Assembly (NCBI GenBank): GCA_000226015.1
Contig: JH154416.1
Location: 19,123-58,528 of the forward strand
Source of the DNA: Mnemiopsis leidyi
Taxonomy: Eukaryota > Ctenophora > Tentaculata > Lobata > Bolinopsidae
Reading direction: 5' to 3'
Length of the DNA stretch: 39,406 nucleotides
Below are positions 33,414 through 39,406 of this stretch, one piece after another; positions within the stretch are counted from its first letter, which is position 1; every line of letters begins with the position of its first letter. The position numbers and the translations under genes were made by a program. The notes beneath the pieces were generated by a model that had not been told where the DNA came from, made no database searches, and was given only the letters and a program-made list of their open reading frames with translations.

Positions 33414-34673
33414 GACAGTAGTGTTTAAGTGCTTTAAAGAATGTTATCATGTTGTAATATGAGCGATGATATTGCGTGTAGTTTTTTACCTAAACCTACA
33501 CCATTATTTATCCAGTCATTTCTTGGAATTTGTTTCGTTCTCAGCTGGTATAGAATATTGATCAACCTGATTCGACTATGTACCTCAAACTTGCAAAAAT
33601 TCGACTTATTCAACTAACAGGAATGGACGGGAAAATATCTCATTCATAGCTGCGGTTTTACTTAGTTACATACATCCAATATCTGAATTATAGTTACGGT
33701 ACTCGAGCTTATCTCAAAAGAGTTGTCTGACAATAAACCATTGATCTGCCATCATCATGCCATGTGACATGCTATCTTGTAGGAGGGTCGATAGATATAG
33801 TATGAAGTGGAATGTAGAAACTTTCAATAATCGTCTTCAGCTAGAGATGATGGATGAAGTGGGCCTGCTAGAGATGAAGGATGAAGCGAGCCTGTCATTA
33901 ATCTACTATTATCATTAAAGTATGTGTTAATCTACCATTATTAGCACTTCTTACTTACTAACAACCTTCCTACAATAGCTTACTGTCCACACAGTCCCTG
34001 TGTTTTCCCTCTTCAGTACCATATATACTACCACTTGTCCATATACTACCACGTATCCATATGGTCCCTCGCTAATCATGTGTTCTCATACATATCCAGT
34101 CCCCCAAATATCTCACTCGTTCAATTTCATGGATCATAACTCGTGTCACACGCCCTTAACATGTGTTTGGTACCGGGAAAGGGGGAATAGAGGATTATTT
34201 TGGCCTAAAAAATATAATTATAATGTCCAGAAAATAATTTTTAAAAGGTTGATACCTACACTAGGGTTGCTCATTACCTCATATTACATTTTCGAAGGGA
34301 AAGTTACTGAATAAAACTCGCTGTGACCTAAATCTAAGGTGATGTTCACGACATGTTGTCTTTAGCAATGCAATCCAAGACTATTGGGTGTTACATTCCA
34401 GTGCTGGCATAAGGCGTTTAAAACATCATTTAAGCATTATGATAAACTTATAGTGCACTCTTCCAAACTTCTCTAGTGTGCTTACTGCTCAGACATCCCC
34501 AATCCGCAAGAGATTGAGTTCGGGCGTCTCACATCAACAATAACAACGATTATCATTTAATTCAAAAATTTTTCGGTTGTACTGGAGCAGACACCGGACG
34601 TTCTAAGTGTGAAGTCGTGCTAACAATTTCATTGTCTGAATTTCATTTCACGCCTGTCCTTATTTATCAACAG
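33414..34673. other. intergenic region between convergent genes
   Basis: 3' sequence of the decarboxylase gene on the left and of the minus-strand module gene on the right. It contains a 27-bp duplication (33840-33893) and a short ACTACCAC repeat near 34030. The plus frame at 34000-34314 overlaps this repeat and is not supported. Confidence 0.5.
33840..33893. repeat. 27-bp direct tandem duplication
   Basis: GCTAGAGATGATGGATGAAG and its continuation through 33866 are repeated at 33867-33893 with three mismatches. Confidence 0.85.
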
Positions 34674-37600
34674 CTAGATTCTTTTGAAGAAAGACCTCAA
34701 AAAGAAGTTAAGTTGTTGATGTATACTCCTATCTAACCTGGTTGATCGAAAGGGCTCCTCCCCTCTAAGTGGACGTATGGAGGCTGGCGAGACACGAATA
34801 CTCCGCCCTTCCATCCTCACAATAAATGTTCCTGGTTGTCGCTTGCTCGGGGAAATATCGGTCGCTTTTATCACGTTCCACCTCTTGTTGATAAAAACCT
34901 GCATCATGATCAAAGCTTATTTAATTTGTTAAGCGTTTCAAAATCTTGCGTGTCGTTTTTAATCACTTGAAATCGGACATCTAGGATAACAATCTGCTGT
35001 CACAAATGCCAAATTTATATTGTTGTCATGAAAAATTGATTATGCTGTCATCGATTGTTAACCCATCGAAGGAGAACACGACAATTTAAAGTATTTGGAA
35101 TTTAAAGTATTGGTATCGTCATTAAATTACCTAGGTATTCAAAATCTTTTATTTAAACGCTGCTTTGGATATCAATTCCTTATAAACGACTTAGATTTAC
35201 TAACTATGCTGTCATCGATCGATTATCCCCCTTAAGTCGTAACATTATTGTAAAATATTTAATTGATTTAGGTCACCACATTATTGTGAAATATTGAATT
35301 GATTTAGGTCACCACATTATTGTGAAATATTAAATTGATAAATGTCACCACACGGTTTCTCAAATTCCTATTAATGGAACCTCATATGCATCCGTCTCAA
35401 TAGTTCCCTCCTCTCCTTCATCGCATTTAACCAGTGCATGTTTCTCAACGTTGATGCTCTGGCCCCCGAACTTGATCGAACAGAAGGTTTTATCGAGAGG
35501 AACTACCTTGCTGCCTGGAACTGTGTACCACTCTCCATCTATATTCACCTTGTACTTTCCTGGAAAAATTAGACTTGTCTTAAGTATCTGGACTCCTGGT
35601 CTTTCCTAACTTAGAGAAGATAATCGATTGATTTGTCGACGTCAGTCACTTTTACCCACTTCGGCTTAGTTTTGCTGTATTGCATGCGCAAAAACCTGTC
35701 CTGTGCTGAACTACGCCTCAATATTTTAGTTAAGAATCATACCTGTATTTCACTTACTGAATCAATGTTTGAACTTTATCTCAGAATGTTGTTGTGGAAA
35801 GTATAACAGTAATCCCAAAAATAGCAATATTGACTTAAGATGTATTGACTTGAGCAGGATTTAAGGTTACCTTTGAATTCAGTCTGACATTTGCCTTGAT
35901 CGTCCGCTGGCGAAGGTGCTTGCTTCCCTACTTTTTCTTGGACCTTTCCTTTGTCGCCTAGTAAATAATCCCCCACTTTTCCTGTGTCCCCAGTTTTACA
36001 AAACCCAACAGTCGTTTGGAAATGGTTGGGTTGAAACTGCCCGAAACCATGATACTGCTGTGATTGGTACCCACAACTACCAGCACCATAATTCCCGTAC
36101 TGGTTAAAGTTCATATTATTGTTCCATCCGTACGCATTCTGGGATTTGATAAATTCTTGAAGTCTCAGTTCTCTCGCGGCAAGCTCTTGCCGCTCCTTTG
36201 CCAACTTCTCCTGCGCTCGAGCATAATCGAGCATTACACGTTTCTGCTGTGCAGCAGCCTCTGCTGCCTGAGCTTTGGCTTTTTCTTCCTGCATCTTCCT
36301 TGTCTTTTCGACCAGCTTCCTCTCCGCTGCTTCCTTTTTCCGTTTGCTCTCGTCAGCCAGCCTCTTTTGTTCGGCTTCCTGTTTGGCCCTCATTCCATTC
36401 TGATATCGTTGAAAGTTTTCACGATTAATCTTGTCTTCTTTAGCTTGCATGTACTGAACATTGGACTGCGATGTTGTATTATTTGCACTGTGGTAGCTTG
36501 TAGGGACGGTTGCTGGTTTCTGAATGCTTGCATTGTAAGGCTGAGGTAGTTGGGGTGGTTGTGCTTGACTCGGTTGGTGAGATTGGTGGTATTGAAATTG
36601 AGGATATGTCACCGTCTGTTGTTGGTAATATCTCTGAAATGGTTAAATTTGAGTATGGTTTTAAAATAGTTTAGCGTGAATGAAACACTAATTCACTAGT
36701 TACCGCAATTTCTAAAAAATCGTAAGCAGAACAAACATGTTATGCTACAACAGCAGATTTGCTCATTGCTAGGGATCATGGAGCAGAATTAAGGACTTTA
36801 CGGGGCTCATAAGACCCAGCTCCCGCGAAATTCGGACTATAACCAATGTGAATGAGAATGCTCAGTGCTGTTATCTTATATGGATATTAGTACTTGTGCG
36901 CTAAACTGAAATATCCCTCATACATGTCACGGTGGTTGTGTTGTGCCCAACTTCATGATACAATTAGAGAGTTATCTGAGCACCTCAGAAGTTCTTAAGT
37001 GCAAACTCTTTACAATCAAACAATGTATTGTTTGTGTTCAAACCTCTAAAATTGTTTGTGGATTTCCTATTAATCATAGAATTGAATCAGCCTTCAGCTG
37101 GCACAACGTGGCTTAACATTTTAAAGAAATCAAGCAGCCGCCCTGGTACATATTAAATAAGTATATGATATCTATGTTGTGATATTTATGTTATTGTGAG
37201 CATGAAATATAAAATTGCTGTGTTCTACAAGCAATAAAGTAAAGTGCTACCAGGGTTATTGACCAGCCTTATTCACCTGTTCTTGCTGAAGAGGTAACTT
37301 TGTCTGGTTGTGGGTTGCTGCACGAAAATCTCCCTCGGAAATGGTCCTGTCATCTTCGTCGTCTTCTGTAACCACTCCTTTATTCACTTCGGTCGGCTTC
37401 CCGTTCTTCATCTTCACTTTGAACTTGTCTATTCCTGCTGCCCTCAATCCATTGCTCAGCTCTGTGTCTTGAAGATGTAAACTTTTTATTGATTTGGAGA
37501 TAAAGCGGGCTGTATTTATTACAGACTTGTTTTATTCTACTCGCGGAATTTGTGATTCTAATGAAGAAAATCAAATGATTTCCCACAATCTGTTCAGCTT

Positions 37601-38892
37601 GAAGCCATTATATTTACGAACACATACCTGTTTCTAAACTTGGCATGTGTTCTAGTAATTGCTTTAATATCAATGAGTTCTAAGTCTGTTTGTAAGCCTC
37701 TGCAGTGAAGCGAATTAATCTGTCATGTCTACAAATTGCTGTTATTTACCATTGTAGTGTATGAAGTGCGGTTGAGAATAAATCATGTTAAGTTTGTGCA
37801 CTGTTGCGGTAACACATTAAAAGCCCAACGGCTGATTTTATATTCTATTGATTTTTGCCGAGTTTGCATAGTGCCATAGTTGTAATTTTATGCAGAATAA
37901 CTCACAACACAATTCCCTGTATAATAATTATGACACATATTATATTGCCTGCGAAATATCGGTATCTCATCTTGTTTGCACCATCCCTTAAAGTCAGCGC
38001 TGATTTTTCTGTGGTCACACATTTAAACACGTGGCTATTATAGCACCATGAACTCAAACCTCATTTGTAACCGAAGCTACTATTCGAAATGTGGTTGACA
38101 ATTTCATATCAAAGCTTGATAAGGATGGTTTATAAGTTTACATTAATTTCCAGCCTGGCATCTATTTAAGTATCTAAAATATATAATCACTATGTTCTCA
38201 CTTATTGTTTGGGTTTCCTCCTCGCTATCATTGAAAGCGGCGTTGAGAGCGGTCATGCTGGGATAACCTCTGCTGTATTGCAGAACAATATTGTTCGTCT
38301 CCACCCGGAATCTCCTGCCCTGGTGGGAGAAGAACAGGTTGTTCTCGTCCTGCATGTCCGCCTGCTCCAGATCAACCACCGTCCACTTGCCGTCTATAAT
38401 GCAGCCTGGTGGAACAGTGTGTTTGTCTTCTTCTGTGTCGTGTTGTTATGGAGTTTGAAAATTTATACGCTATAGGGTTAAGTCTAATTCCCTCTGCCAT
38501 AATTGCATAGCTGATAGCATCTGTCAGCAGTTGCTTGCAACCAACTAACCAAGGTATTTTATTGGTAGAATATTGTACCTGCATGCAGTGTCCTTAGTCT
38601 TGCCAATAATTACCATTTCTTAGGTAACTAGGCAACACTAAAGGTGGTATATCACCAAGGTAACAAACCCATTTCCTAGGTAACTAGGTAACACTAAAGG
38701 CGGTATATTGCCAAGGAAACAAACCAATGTATCGCCAAGGTTACAAACCTATGTAGTCCATGGTACACACGGCAGGCAGGACATCTGTTATCTGGTTACA
38801 GTTGAGAAAGTTAACTGCAGTCAGGTTAGAGTCTGTTGACACTTCCCCCGAGGACGCTTTCGAGCCTGGACCATTTTGATGTACTGGAACCC
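34674..38892 (-). CDS. coiled-coil protein with several shared modules (6 exons seen, 5' end not found)
   Basis: In transcript order the exons are 38892-38749, 38405-38202, 37467-37277, 36633-35871, 35559-35381 and 34898-34674, giving about 567 residues. Phases match at every junction (1, 1, 0, 1, 0). The first codon is split, so upstream exons are missing. Exon 2 opens a module (CIIDGKWTVVDLEQ, later GRRFRVETNNIV). Exon 3 has a short related piece (FKVKMKNGKPTEV) and an acidic stretch. Exon 4 starts with a Gln/Pro/Tyr-rich segment, then a charged Glu/Lys/Arg/Ala coiled coil of about 110 residues, then a Gly/Asn/Gln/Tyr-rich segment. The last two exons each hold one module: YKVNIDGEWYTVPGSKV, and YEVFINKRWNVI with RQPGTFIVRMEGRSIRV. 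The donor of exon 5 (GAG|GTTCCA) is weak. Read-through there would end the protein six residues later. Function unknown. Confidence 0.75.
35242..35349. repeat. 36-bp tandem repeat, 3 copies
   Basis: Starts at 35242, 35278 and 35314. The unit begins ACATTATTGTGAAATATTGA and ends TTTAGGTCACC. It lies in the last intron of the minus-strand module gene, within about 32 bp of the exon end at 35381. Confidence 0.9.
38615..38760. repeat. about 56-bp imperfect tandem repeat
   Basis: TAGGTAACTAGGCAACACTA at 38621 recurs at 38677 as TAGGTAACTAGGTAACACTA, with a partial third copy of the CGCCAAGGTTACAAACC part up to the edge of the exon at 38749. It lies in an intron of the minus-strand module gene, and the last partial copy runs into the splice donor region. 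Confidence 0.8.
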
Positions 38893-39124
38893 CTGGAGAG
38901 TACTCTAGTTTCAATATAATCGAAACGCTTTTGTAAAAGGTTCGATTTTAGACTTGATTAACAGTGTTGTTTAAAGATGTTTTTTAGGGCCAATTTAGGT
39001 ATGTAACTTTTAAAAATCAGCCGAAAAATTGATTTTCTGAAGAACGTGTGGCGTAGGTCTTTGCTTTATGCATAATCTATAATACACGGTAGTTATATGA
39101 TAAAGTAAGAAAGAATTCAATTTA

Positions 39125-39406
39125 GAAACTTAGAAACAGTCTAACCTTGATGAGATTAAGGAAGACTATTAGAAATTATATGATGAACTTAGAAACTTAG
39201 AAACAGTCTAACCTTGATGAGAGTAGTAAGACGATTAGAAATTATATGATAAACTTAGAAACTTAGAAACAGTCTAACCTTGATGAGAGTAGTAAGACGA
39301 TTAGAAATCATATGATAAACTTAGAAACTTAGAAACAGTCTAACCTTGATGAGAATAGTAAGACGATTAGAAATTATATGATAAACTTAGAAACTTAGAA
39401 ACAGTC
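39125..39406. repeat. 66-bp minisatellite reaching the window end
   Basis: The unit contains TTAGAAACTTAGAAACAGTC. Its ACAGT start falls at 39136, 39203, 39269, 39335 and 39401, i.e. spacing 67, 66, 66, 66. At least four copies are present and the array continues beyond the window. It is probably within an upstream intron or 5' flank of the minus-strand module gene. Confidence 0.95.

Noticed and set aside
34000-34314. 104-codon plus-strand frame
   Set aside because: The first part is a simple CCATATACTACCAC-like repeat and the rest is AT-rich without coding character.
36064-36549. 161-codon plus-strand frame rich in Leu and Phe
   Set aside because: It is the mirror of the Glu/Lys-rich coiled-coil exon on the minus strand, whose frame is confirmed by phase-matched exons.

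Overview
This window is nuclear DNA from an animal, most likely a marine invertebrate. It is AT-rich, the genes are split by GT-AG introns of roughly 70 to 1700 bases, there are many minisatellites, and it encodes animal-type proteins: a SEFIR signalling adaptor, a seven-transmembrane receptor and an ornithine decarboxylase-like enzyme. I cannot place the phylum from sequence alone. An early-branching lineage such as a ctenophore or cnidarian would fit, but this is a guess. All gene models below were built by hand from reading frame, splice-site consensus and intron-phase continuity. None has transcript support.

Layout from left to right: (1) 465-2194 (+), a 180-residue protein with an unrecognised domain and a perfect 21-bp minisatellite in its last intron. 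(2) 3.6-5.25 kb, a noncoding stretch with two groups of CACGTG E-boxes. (3) 5254-11093 (+), a 14-exon leucine-rich-repeat protein whose 1.67-kb ninth intron holds an antisense single-exon coiled-coil gene (8182-8892). (4) 11565-14265 (+), a 7-exon cytosolic SEFIR-domain protein, with a second possible antisense gene in its second intron. (5) 14824-18329 (+), a protein of about 1043 residues with a low-complexity N-terminus and six copies of a module of about 50 residues. (6) 18330-25691, a 7.4-kb stretch with no convincing gene. (7) 25692-27075 (+), a two-exon GPCR. (8) 28430-30842 (-), a multi-exon gene, 5' end not found, ending in two copies of the same module, with a fourfold tandem copy of one of its splice donors. 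(9) About 32.0-33.4 kb (+), an intronless ornithine decarboxylase-like gene. (10) 34674-38892 (-), a multi-exon gene, 5' end not found, with a coiled coil and several copies of the module, followed to the window end by minisatellites.

The most interesting observation is the recurring beta-rich module. It has a Y-x-V-x-x-x-G-x-W/F/Y start, a central P-G-x-Y/F-x-V and a late I-R-V element. It appears in three separate genes within 24 kb, in two orientations. I do not recognise it as a named domain. The genes look like a local family built on a shared undescribed repeat, combined with disordered Q/N/S/P-rich or coiled-coil segments.
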